From Streptomyces sp. NBC_00083 (GTDB lineage: Bacteria > Actinomycetota > Actinomycetes > Streptomycetales > Streptomycetaceae), in the NCBI RefSeq assembly GCF_026343295.1, contig NZ_JAPELY010000002.1, forward strand, positions 1,054,001 through 1,118,000: 64,000 nt of DNA. The letters run 5' to 3'. The translations under genes and the position numbers were made by a program. Shown piece after piece: positions 44,108 to 52,044 of the stretch. Numbering within the stretch: the stretch's first letter is position 1; every line of letters starts with the position of its first letter. Under the pieces are notes generated by a model, which was given only the letters and a program-made list of their open reading frames with translations, ran no database searches and was not told where the DNA came from.

Positions 44108-44409
44108 AAGCAGAGGTGGTCCTTGATCTCGGCCACCTCCGCCTTCGGGTCCGGGTAGTACCAGACCAGGTCGGGCGCGCCGGGCAGCGACCAATAGGAG
44201 GCCGTTCCCTTGAACGGGCAATAGGTGTGCGTGTCCGACGCCGTCAAGAGGTCGGTCCGTACGTCCTGCGGCGGCAGGTAGTAGCGGACGGGGAGGCCGG
44301 TCTCGTGGAGGAGCAGCGGACGCCTGCTCTCCGCGAGCACCTGCCCTCCGTGAACGACCCGCACATGCTCGCTGCCCTGCTCGATGGTGATGCGATGTCC
44401 TGTCGTCAT
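44080..44409 (-). CDS. DUF427 domain protein
   Basis: 109 residues, standard for the family. Characteristic segments: VRVVHGGQVLAESRRPLLLHETGLPVRYYLP, given here as the short blocks AESRRPLLLHET and PVRYYLPPQDV, followed by TYCPFKGTASYWSLP and LVWYYPDPKAEVAEI. A beta-tent-like fold of unknown activity. The 3' ends of this gene and the FtrA-like gene overlap by 28 bp, so the transcripts may be antisense to each other. Confidence 0.88.
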   Translation of the reverse strand: MTTGHRITIEQGSEHVRVVHGGQVLAESRRPLLLHETGLPVRYYLPPQDVRTDLLTASDTHTYCPFKGTASYWSLPGAPDLVWYYPDPKAEVAEIKDHLCFYEVETVTG

Positions 44410-44448
44410 AAGAAGTGCAGCGCCCGCGGGACCGTCGTTCTTCCCTCG

Positions 44449-44454
44449 TAGGGT
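44449..44454 (+). promoter_or_regulatory. -10 element of leaderless LOG-like gene
   Basis: TAGGGT, 6 nt (GGGGGC), then ATG at 44461. The G-run could also act as a ribosome-binding site but touches the start codon. Confidence 0.5.
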
Positions 44455-44460
44455 GGGGGC

Positions 44461-45000
44461 ATGAATATCTGTGTCTTCCTGTCCGCGGCCGACCTCGACG
44501 AGCGCTACACGCGGCCGGCGCGCGAGTTCGCCGAACTGCTCGGCAAGGGCGGCCACACCCTGGTGTGGGGCGGCTCCGAGAGCGGCCTCATGAAGGTCGT
44601 CGCCGACGGGGTGCAGGAGGCCGGCGGCCGGCTCGTCGGCGTCTCGGTCGACTTCCTCGCGGCCAAGGCTCGCGAGAACGCCGACGAGATGGTCATCGCC
44701 AAGGACCTCGCCGAGCGCAAGGCGCTGCTGCTCGCGAAGTCCGAGGCCGTCGTGATCATGGTGGGCGGCACCGGCACCCTCGACGAGGCCACCGAGATCC
44801 TGGAGCTGAAGAAGCACGGCAAGACCACCAAGCCGATCGTGCTGCTCAACACCGCCGGCTTCTACGACGGCCTCAAGCAGCAGTTCCGCCGCATGGAGGA
44901 CGAGGGCTTCCTGCCCGTCCCCCTCACCGAGCTCGTCTTCTTCGCCGAGGACGGCGTAGCGGCCCTCGCCTACCTCGAAGAGTCCCGCGGCATCCAGTAG
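44461..45000 (+). CDS. LOG-family Rossmann protein (TIGR00730-like)
   Basis: 179 residues. N-terminal MNICVFLSAADLDERYTRPA, then VWGGSESGLMKVVADG, and VGGTGTLDEATEILELKK, which matches the PGGxGTxxE motif of cytokinin phosphoribohydrolases with Val for Pro. Family members cleave nucleoside 5'-monophosphates to base and ribose 5-phosphate. The Glu of the motif is kept; the upstream Arg of the active site is not obvious. Function as LOG enzyme is therefore probable, not certain. Confidence 0.85.
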   Translation: MNICVFLSAADLDERYTRPAREFAELLGKGGHTLVWGGSESGLMKVVADGVQEAGGRLVGVSVDFLAAKARENADEMVIAKDLAERKALLLAKSEAVVIMVGGTGTLDEATEILELKKHGKTTKPIVLLNTAGFYDGLKQQFRRMEDEGFLPVPLTELVFFAEDGVAALAYLEESRGIQ

Positions 45001-45044
45001 GGCGACGGCCGGGGCGAGCCGCGACTAGTGCGAGCATGGCGGGT

Positions 45045-45734
45045 ATGGCTACTCACCTGATCACCGGCGCCGGATCCGGCATCGGCGCCGCCGTCGCGCG
45101 CCGGCTGCACGCGCGCGGCGACGAGCTCATCCTGCTCGCGCGCGACGCCGGCCGCGCCAAGGAGCTCGCCGCCCGCCACCCGGGCGCCCGCACCCTCGTC
45201 GGCGACCTCGCCGACCCCGACCGCCTCTCCTGGGCCTTCGACAAGCAGTCGATGCCGGACCGTCTCGACTCGCTGCTGCACATCGCGGGCATCGTCGACC
45301 TCGGCCCCATCGGCGAGCTGCGGCCCAAGACCTGGCACCAGCAGCTCAACGTCAACCTCATCGCCCCCGCCGAGATCACCCGCCACCTGCTGCCCCAACT
45401 GCGCGCCTCGCGCGGCCACGTGGTCTTCGTGAACTCCGGCGCCGGACTCAGCGCCCACGCCGAATGGGGCGCGTACGCCGCCTCCAAGCACGGCCTCAAG
45501 GCGCTCGCCGACTCGCTGCGCAACGAGGAACACCCCAACGGCGTCCGCGTGACCTCCGTCTACCCGGGCCGCACCGCGAGCCCCATGCAGGCCAAGGTGC
45601 ACTCGCAGGAGGGCAAGGAGTACGTGCCGGCCCGGTTCATCGACCCGGAGTCCGTGGCCACGACCATCGTCATGGCCATCGACCTGCCGCCCGACGCCGA
45701 GGTCAACGACCTCACCGTGCGCCCCGGCAAGTAG
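45045..45734 (+). CDS. Short-chain dehydrogenase/reductase
   Basis: 229 residues. Rossmann motif LITGAGSGIGAAVARRL, NNAG-equivalent LLHIAGIVDLG, catalytic Ser in FVNSGAGLS, YAASKHGLKAL for the Tyr-xxx-Lys pair. Cofactor probably NADP, given LARDAGRAKEL after strand two. ATG 45045 is chosen; an in-frame ATG at 45036 would add three residues. Substrate unknown. Lies 44 bp downstream of the LOG-like gene. Confidence 0.88.
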   Translation: MATHLITGAGSGIGAAVARRLHARGDELILLARDAGRAKELAARHPGARTLVGDLADPDRLSWAFDKQSMPDRLDSLLHIAGIVDLGPIGELRPKTWHQQLNVNLIAPAEITRHLLPQLRASRGHVVFVNSGAGLSAHAEWGAYAASKHGLKALADSLRNEEHPNGVRVTSVYPGRTASPMQAKVHSQEGKEYVPARFIDPESVATTIVMAIDLPPDAEVNDLTVRPGK

Positions 45735-45764
45735 CCGCTCGGCGGGGCCCCGCCCCTGGTTGCG

Positions 45765-45770
45765 TACGCT
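45765..45770 (+). promoter_or_regulatory. -10 element of leaderless MetE-like gene
   Basis: TACGCT with 6 nt to the GTG at 45777; no ribosome-binding site at normal distance. Confidence 0.5.
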
Positions 45771-45776
45771 TCCGGG

Positions 45777-46802
45777 GTGAGTGAACAGAGCAATTCCCCC
45801 TGGGGGCCCGCCACCGGGGTCGGTTCGATGCCGGGCGGCGACGCGCGGGAGACCGCCAAGACCGTGACCGGATCGCTGATCGGCGCCGAGGGCGCGGGCG
45901 GCGACTTCCCGTACCTCGCGGAACTGCCCGCGCGCGGCCCCGGCGCCGACATGATCGGCCGCACCATCGGGCTCCTCGTCGAGATGTACGGACACGTGGA
46001 GCCCAGCGGCTGGCGCGTCGGCGACCGGCCCGGCCGGGACACGCGGCGGGCCAGGTCCTGGCTCGGTGAGGACCTCGACGCCCTGGAGGAGTTCACCCAG
46101 GGCTACACCGGCCCCCTCAAGGTGCAGGCCGTCGGGCCCTGGACGCTGGCCGCCGCCCTGGAGCTGCGGAACGGAGAGCTCTCGCTCGGCGACCCCGGCG
46201 CCTGCCGCGACCTCGCGGGATCACTCGCCGAGGGCCTGCGCGACCACCTCGCCGACGTACGCCGCCGCGTACCCGGCGCCCGGCTCGTCCTCCAGCTCGA
46301 CGAGCCCTCCCTCACCGCCGTACTGCGCGGCCGGATCCGCACCGCCAGCGGATACCGCACCCACCGGGCCGTCGACCGACAGGTCGTCGAGGGCGCCCTG
46401 CGCGATGTCGTCGCCGTCCACGACGGCCCGGTCGTCGTCCACTCCTGCGCCCCCGACGTCCCGTTCGCACTGCTGCGCCGGGCGGGGGCCGCCGGAGTGT
46501 CGTTCGATTTCTCGCTGCTCACCGAGCGTGACGACGAGCAGATCGGTGAGGCGGCCGAGAGCGGCGTCAAGCTCTTCGCCGGAGTGGTGCCCGCCACCGA
46601 CGGCCCATTGTCAGACCCTGCCGGTAGCGTCATGGGTGTCAGGACGCTGTGGCGCAGGCTGGGGCTGAATCCGGGGACTCTGGGCGAGTCCGTGGTGATC
46701 ACTCCCACGTGCGGTATGGCGGGCGCGTCCCCGGCCCACGCGCGGGCCGCGCTCGCCCACTGCGTCCGGGCGGCGAGATCGCTCGCGGACAACCCTGAGT
46801 GA
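45777..46802 (+). CDS. MetE C-terminal-like (cobalamin-independent methionine synthase family) protein
   Basis: 341 residues, corresponding to the C-terminal catalytic barrel of MetE/UROD-like proteins. GVGSMPGGDARE at the start, QAVGPWTLAAALELR, VLQLDEPSLTAVL, VVVHSCAPDVPFALL and ITPTCGMAGASPAHARAAL. His and Cys of HSC and the second Cys of TPTCGMAG match the zinc ligands of MetE. Whether it methylates homocysteine is unknown; a similar gene precedes ligA in mycobacteria, as I recall. GTG start, leaderless. LigA follows 25 bp downstream. Confidence 0.87.
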   Translation: MSEQSNSPWGPATGVGSMPGGDARETAKTVTGSLIGAEGAGGDFPYLAELPARGPGADMIGRTIGLLVEMYGHVEPSGWRVGDRPGRDTRRARSWLGEDLDALEEFTQGYTGPLKVQAVGPWTLAAALELRNGELSLGDPGACRDLAGSLAEGLRDHLADVRRRVPGARLVLQLDEPSLTAVLRGRIRTASGYRTHRAVDRQVVEGALRDVVAVHDGPVVVHSCAPDVPFALLRRAGAAGVSFDFSLLTERDDEQIGEAAESGVKLFAGVVPATDGPLSDPAGSVMGVRTLWRRLGLNPGTLGESVVITPTCGMAGASPAHARAALAHCVRAARSLADNPE

Positions 46803-46827
46803 CGGGGACAACGGGAAACGGGAGGAC

Positions 46828-49029
46828 ATGACGGTGGCTGGCGAACAGAACGCAGCGGTGCCGGCGGAGGCACGGGAGAAGCACGCGCTCCTCGCCGAGC
46901 AGATCGAGGAGCACCGCTTCCGGTACTACGTCCGGGACCAGCCGGTCATCAGCGACGGCGACTTCGACAAGCTGCTCCGCTCCCTCGAAGCCCTGGAGGA
47001 GGAGCACCCCGAGCTGCGCACGCCCGACTCGCCGACCCAGAAGGTCGCGGGCGCCTACGAGACGGACTTCGCGTCGGTCGAGCACCGTGAGCGGATGCTG
47101 TCCCTCGACAACGCCTTCGACGACGAGGAGCTCGCGGCCTGGTCGGAGCGGGTCGCCAAGGACGTGGGCACGGCCGGGTTCCACTACCTGTGCGAGCTCA
47201 AAGTCGACGGCCTCGCCGTGAACCTGACGTACGAGAACGGCAGGCTGACCCGCGCCGCCACCCGCGGCGACGGCCGCACCGGCGAGGACATCACGCCCAA
47301 CGTGCGCACCATCGCCGACATCCCCACCCGGCTCAAGGGCGACCACATCCCCGCCCTCGTCGAGATCCGCGGCGAGGTCTACTTCCCGATGGAGGCCTTC
47401 GAAGGCCTCAACGCGCGCCTGGTCGAAGCGGGCGACAAGCCGTTCGCCAACCCCCGCAACGCGGCGGCCGGTTCACTGCGCCAGAAGGACCCCAAGGTCA
47501 CCGCCACCCGGCCGCTCCACATGGTGGTGCACGGCATCGGCGCCCGCGAGGGCTTCGACATCGACCGCCTCTCCCAGGCCTACGGACTGCTGCGCGCATG
47601 GGGACTGCCGACCGCCCAGCACAACAAAGTGGTCGACTCTCTCGAAGAAGTACGGGAGTTCATCGCCTACATGGGCGAGAACCGGCACTCGGTGGTGGAG
47701 CACGAGATCGACGGCGTCGTCGTCAAGCTCGACGAGATCCCCCTCCAGGGCCGCCTCGGCTCCACCGCGCGCGCCCCGCGCTGGGCCATCGCCTGGAAGT
47801 ACGCGCCCGAAGAGGTCAACACCAAGCTCGTCAACATCCGTGTGGGCGTGGGCCGCACCGGCCGCATCACCCCCTACGCCCAGGTCGAGCCCGTCACCGT
47901 GGCCGGCTCCGAGGTCGAGTTCGCCACCCTGCACAACCAGGACGTGGTCAAGGCCAAGGGCGTCCTCATCGGCGACACCGTGGTGCTGCGCAAGGCCGGC
48001 GACGTCATCCCCGAGATCCTCGGCCCCGTGGCCGACCTGCGGGACGGCAGCGAGTACCCCTTCGAGATGCCCGCCGAGTGCCCGGAGTGCGGCACCGCGC
48101 TGCGTCCGATGAAGGAGGGCGACATCGACCTGCGCTGCCCCAACGCGCGGTCCTGTCCCGCCCAGTTGAGGGAGCGCCTGTTCTACCTGGCGGGCCGCAA
48201 GAGCCTCGACATCGAGAACTTCGGATACGTCGCGGCGGCAGCGCTCACCAAGCCCCTGGAGCCAGCCGCGCCGCCCCTGCTCGACGAGGGCGACCTCTTC
48301 GACCTGACCATCGACCAGTTGCTGCCCATCCGGGCCTACGTCCTCGACCAGGACAGCGGACTGCCCAAGCGCGACCCCAAGACCGGCGAGGAGAAGACCG
48401 CGCTCGTCTTCGCCAACATGAACGGGGAGCCCCGCAAGAACGCCGTCTCGATGCTGGAGAACATCGCCGCGGCCAAGGAACGCCCGCTGGCCCGCATCCT
48501 CACCGGGCTCTCCATCCGCCATGTCGGCCCCGTCGCCGCCGAGGCGCTCGCCCGCGCATTCCGCTCCATGGACCGCATCGAGCAGGCCACCGAAGAGGAA
48601 CTCGCCGCGGTCGAGGGCGTGGGCGGCATCATCGCCGCCTCGCTCAAGCAGTGGTTCACCGAGGAGTGGCACCAGGAGATCCTGCGCAAGTGGAAGGCGG
48701 CCGGCGTCCGCATGGAGGACGAGAGCACCGGCGAGGACGAGGGACCGCGCCCGCTGGAGGGCCTCACCGTCGTCGTGACCGGAACGCTTGAGCGGCACAC
48801 CAGAGATGGCGCGAAAGAGGCGTTGCAAAGCCGCGGAGCCAAGGTCACCGGTTCCGTTTCCAAAAAGACATCCTTCGTTGTCGTCGGCGACAGCCCCGGT
48901 TCAAAGTTCGACAAGGCAATGCAGTTGAAGGTTCCGGTTCTGGACGAGGACGGATTCGCCCTTTTGCTGGAACAAGGGCCGGAAGCAGCCGCAGCAGCCG
49001 CGATGCCCAACGCCCCGGAGGGGGAATAA
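46828..49029 (+). CDS. ligA: NAD-dependent DNA ligase
   Basis: 733 residues. Ia domain RFRYYVRDQPVISDGDFD; adenylation Lys about residue 125 in CELKVDGLAVNL; RGDGRTGEDIT; EIRGEVYFP; OB fold; zinc finger CPECGTALRP with CPNARSCPAQL; helix-hairpin-helix region around EGVGGIIAASL; C-terminal BRCT domain (VVVTGTLERHTRDGAKEAL). Essential replicative ligase. GGAGG is 2 nt from the ATG with GGGAAA further upstream. Codon use near 48790-48900 is somewhat less GC-rich than the rest, but the BRCT sequence is normal. Confidence 0.97.
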   Translation: MTVAGEQNAAVPAEAREKHALLAEQIEEHRFRYYVRDQPVISDGDFDKLLRSLEALEEEHPELRTPDSPTQKVAGAYETDFASVEHRERMLSLDNAFDDEELAAWSERVAKDVGTAGFHYLCELKVDGLAVNLTYENGRLTRAATRGDGRTGEDITPNVRTIADIPTRLKGDHIPALVEIRGEVYFPMEAFEGLNARLVEAGDKPFANPRNAAAGSLRQKDPKVTATRPLHMVVHGIGAREGFDIDRLSQAYGLLRAWGLPTAQHNKVVDSLEEVREFIAYMGENRHSVVEHEIDGVVVKLDEIPLQGRLGSTARAPRWAIAWKYAPEEVNTKLVNIRVGVGRTGRITPYAQVEPVTVAGSEVEFATLHNQDVVKAKGVLIGDTVVLRKAGDVIPEILGPVADLRDGSEYPFEMPAECPECGTALRPMKEGDIDLRCPNARSCPAQLRERLFYLAGRKSLDIENFGYVAAAALTKPLEPAAPPLLDEGDLFDLTIDQLLPIRAYVLDQDSGLPKRDPKTGEEKTALVFANMNGEPRKNAVSMLENIAAAKERPLARILTGLSIRHVGPVAAEALARAFRSMDRIEQATEEELAAVEGVGGIIAASLKQWFTEEWHQEILRKWKAAGVRMEDESTGEDEGPRPLEGLTVVVTGTLERHTRDGAKEALQSRGAKVTGSVSKKTSFVVVGDSPGSKFDKAMQLKVPVLDEDGFALLLEQGPEAAAAAAMPNAPEGE

Positions 49030-49167
49030 CAGAGAAACAAGGGTAATAACAGGGGGCCTGGAGGCTGCGCGGAGTCACCCGTTCGGCGCATAGCAGACCG
49101 ATGCGGGTGGCTGGGTCGCATTCGGGCAAGAGCTGTAGACCGCTGCCCCAGGAAGCCTTCAGCGGCC

Positions 49168-49173
49168 TACTGT
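49168..49173 (+). promoter_or_regulatory. Candidate -10 of the GGDEF-EAL gene
   Basis: TACTGT about 130 nt before the ATG at 49302, leaving a leader of about 120 nt with GAGGGA near the start. No BldD-type box is obvious. Confidence 0.3.
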
Positions 49174-49301
49174 TGAGATGCGCGCCCGTCGTGCACGACC
49201 GGTGGACCCCGCCCGTGGAGAAGTGGGGCGGAACACCGGCCGTGGCATGACAGCGGGTGCCATCGCGAGCACGGGCACCGCCGGCTGTGAGAGGGACGGG
49301 A

Positions 49302-51407
49302 ATGAAACCGACCGAGAGCACCGCCCCGGCCGTGAGGCTGCGCGGGTTCACGGGCTTTTCGTCCACGCTGACGGCCGTCGTGACCGGCCTCGCGGGCGGA
49401 GTCCTCGCCACCGGCGCCTACCGGGCCGTGCAACAGGGCACCGCCCTGTTCCCCGGCGGGACGACGGGCTGGTCGCTCGCCGTCCTCAGCGGCATCATCG
49501 TCGGCCACCTCGTCGCGCTCGGCCGTGAGCGCTGGTGGGGCGGCACCGGCTCCGGAGCCGCCCTCACCATCGCCGTGCTCCTCCTCTACGGCTGGCTGCC
49601 GGCCGCCCTGGTCAGCCTGGCCGTGGTGGTCCTGGTCGGCGCCGCACGGCGCAACCGCCGCCGCCAGGGCGTACTGCACGGCGCCGTCGACGTCGTCGGC
49701 ATCGGAGCGGCCGGGCTGGTCCTCGCCGCGTTCGGCACCGTCCCGTCCGTGGCCCGGCCCTGGTGGCCCACCGAGTGGAGCATCGCCACCGCCCCCCAGA
49801 TCGTCCTCGCCGCCGGTGCCTATCTGCTCTGCACCAGGACCCTGCTCTGGTACGCGACCGCACCCCGCGGCGGCCTGCCGACGGTGGACCGCACCGCTCT
49901 GCTCCGGCAGGGCCTCGTCGCCGTCGCCCTGCTCGGCATCGCGCCCCTGATCTGCGTCGTCGCCATGGCCGTGCCGGTGCTGCTGCCGCTGTTCGCGGTG
50001 CCGCTCGTCGCCCTCGACTCGACGCTCTGGATCGCCCGCGCCCGCGCCGAGGAACAGCTGCGCGACCCGCTGACCGGGCTCCCCAACCGCCAGTGGCTCC
50101 TGGAGCGCACCTGGTCGGCCCTGGAGGAGGCGGAGAACACCGCCACCCGGTCCGCGCTCGTCCTGATCGACCTCGACCGCTTCCGGTCGGTCAATGACAC
50201 CCTCGGCCACCTCGCCGGAGACCGCCTCCTCCTCCAAATAGCCGAACGGCTCAAGACGGCTCTGCCGCGCGGCGCCGAGGCGGCCAGGCTCGGCGGCGAC
50301 GAGTTCGCCGTGCTGCTGCCCGTCTGCGAGTCCGCGACCAGCGCCATGCGCACCGCCCGGGGCCTGGTCGCCGAGCTGTCCTCGCCGCTCGACCTCGACG
50401 GGCTCACCCTCGTCCTCGAAGCCAGCGCCGGCGTCGCCCTCTTCCCCGACCACGCGCTGGACGCGGAGGGACTGCTGCGCCGCGCCGACATCGCGATGTA
50501 CCAGGCCAAGCGGGACCGCACGGGCGTGGAGGTCTACGAATCGAAGCGGGACTCCAACACCCCTGACCGGCTCGGCCTGTTGGGCGATCTGCGCCGCGCG
50601 CTCGACGCGGGCGACGTGGAGCTGCACTACCAGCCGAAGGTCCAGTTCGACGGGCGGGTGGCGGGACTTGAGGCGCTGGTCCGCTGGGTCCACCCCGAGC
50701 GGGGGCGGGTGGCGCCGGACGAGTTCATCGCCATCGCCGAGTCCAGCGGGCTCATGCCGCACCTCACCGAGTACGTCCTGGACACCGCTCTCGCGCAGGT
50801 CGCGCGGTGGCGGGCGCAGGGCCTCGACGTGCCGGTCGCCGTCAACGTCTCCCCGCGCGACGTCCACACGCCGGGGTTCGCGGGCGCCGTCGCGGCCCGG
50901 CTCGCCCGGCACGGTGTGCCGCCCGGCGCGCTCCAGCTGGAGATAACCGAGCACGTCCTCCTGGAGGACCCGCAGCGGGCCGCCGACACGCTGGCCGGGC
51001 TGACCGGGCACGGCGTCAAGATGTCGCTCGACGACTTCGGCACGGGCTACTCCTCGCTGGTGCACCTGCGGCGGCTGCCGGTCAGCGAGCTGAAGATCGA
51101 CCGGTCGTTCGTGGCGCGGCTCGCCGTCGACAACGAGGACGCGGAGATCGTACGGTGCACGGTCGATCTCGCCCACTCGCTCGGCCTGTTGGTGGTCGCG
51201 GAGGGCGTCGAGGACGACGAGACGTGGGAGCGGTTGCGGGACCTGGGGTGCGACGCGGTGCAGGGGTGGCTGGTGGCTGCGGCGATGCCGCCCGATGAGG
51301 CGACGGCGTGGTTGCTGGCGCGGGGTGACAGCGGGTGGCATCGGCCGGCGGAGATCGCCGCGGCCGAGGCGGCGGCCCGCCAAGCCTCCAACCAGCCCGT
51401 CCAATAG
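49302..51407 (+). CDS. rmdB: Membrane GGDEF-EAL protein (cyclic di-GMP turnover), RmdB-like
   Basis: 701 residues. About six hydrophobic segments (residues 15-245), then a GGDEF domain with intact GGDEF at residues 331-335 and LTGLPNRQWL, then an EAL domain with E457-A-L in LEALVRWVHPE, NVSPRDVH, LEITEHVLLED and DDFGTGYSSL. Catalytic EAL residues look complete, so phosphodiesterase activity is expected; the cyclase motif is also intact. The symbol rests on position after ligA and architecture, matching S. coelicolor RmdB, a c-di-GMP phosphodiesterase affecting development (from memory). ATG 49302 has GAGGGA 5 nt upstream. Confidence 0.9.
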   Translation: MKPTESTAPAVRLRGFTGFSSTLTAVVTGLAGGVLATGAYRAVQQGTALFPGGTTGWSLAVLSGIIVGHLVALGRERWWGGTGSGAALTIAVLLLYGWLPAALVSLAVVVLVGAARRNRRRQGVLHGAVDVVGIGAAGLVLAAFGTVPSVARPWWPTEWSIATAPQIVLAAGAYLLCTRTLLWYATAPRGGLPTVDRTALLRQGLVAVALLGIAPLICVVAMAVPVLLPLFAVPLVALDSTLWIARARAEEQLRDPLTGLPNRQWLLERTWSALEEAENTATRSALVLIDLDRFRSVNDTLGHLAGDRLLLQIAERLKTALPRGAEAARLGGDEFAVLLPVCESATSAMRTARGLVAELSSPLDLDGLTLVLEASAGVALFPDHALDAEGLLRRADIAMYQAKRDRTGVEVYESKRDSNTPDRLGLLGDLRRALDAGDVELHYQPKVQFDGRVAGLEALVRWVHPERGRVAPDEFIAIAESSGLMPHLTEYVLDTALAQVARWRAQGLDVPVAVNVSPRDVHTPGFAGAVAARLARHGVPPGALQLEITEHVLLEDPQRAADTLAGLTGHGVKMSLDDFGTGYSSLVHLRRLPVSELKIDRSFVARLAVDNEDAEIVRCTVDLAHSLGLLVVAEGVEDDETWERLRDLGCDAVQGWLVAAAMPPDEATAWLLARGDSGWHRPAEIAAAEAAARQASNQPVQ

Positions 51408-51411
51408 CCCC

Positions 51412-52040
51412 ACGGGGTCGACCGCCCGGCTCCGCCGAGGTGGGCGCGGGCGGTGGGCTGCGGCTCCGGGTGCCCTACTAGGGGCGCGGGGCTGTGCCGT
51501 TTGCGTCCGCCGCGGCGGGCGCGGGTGATCCGCTCGGTGCCGGGTGCCCTACGTCTTTAGGGGCGCGGGGCTGTGCCGTTTGCGCGGCTCCGCCGCGGTG
51601 CCGGGTGCCCTACTAGGGGCGCGGGGAACTGCGCGAGACGCGGGCACGGTCCGCAGACGAAGGCCGGGGTTGCTGGGGCTCCGCCCCAGGCCCCGGGATG
51701 CCCCACCCCGCCCCTTCCCGAAACCCTCCGGGGGCTAGGAAACGGGCTGGGGTTCAGACCCCTGGGGCTCCGCCCCAGACCCCGTTCGCGCCTGAAGGGC
51801 GCTCGTCCTCAAACGCCGGACGGGCTGAAAGGGCGCGCTCGTCCTCAAACGCCGGACGGGCTGAAGCGCGCTCGTCCTCAAACTCCCCCAAGGCCTTAAG
51901 GGCCAGAGGGGACCCCCATGACCGGCTGAAGATGCCGCGGCCGGGCACCCTGCCAAGGGGGAGGATGCCGAGGCGGGCCACCCTGGGGCGCGGCCGGGGC
52001 TGCTTGGGGTGTGGCCCCGGGTGTTCGCGTAACCGGGGTC
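51412..52040. repeat. Mosaic GC-rich intergenic repeat block (copy 2)
   Basis: About 630 bp between convergent genes, with the same modules in the same order as the block at 37007: GGGTGCCCTAC copies, GGGGCGCGGGGCTGTGCCG, GGGGCGCGGGGAACTGCGCG (about 51615), GGGGCTCCGCCCCAG hairpins (about 51675 and 51765), and two to three copies of GCTCGTCCTCAAACGCCGG with ACGGGCTGAA (51800-51880). Ends with CCCTGCCAAGGGGGA. No gene. Confidence 0.85.
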
Positions 52041-52044
52041 GCGG

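Noticed and set aside
49178..49528. A 116-codon plus-strand ORF starting 5 nt after a -10-like hexamer upstream of the GGDEF-EAL gene.
   Set aside because: Most of it overlaps the GGDEF-EAL gene in another frame and has unsuitable composition.
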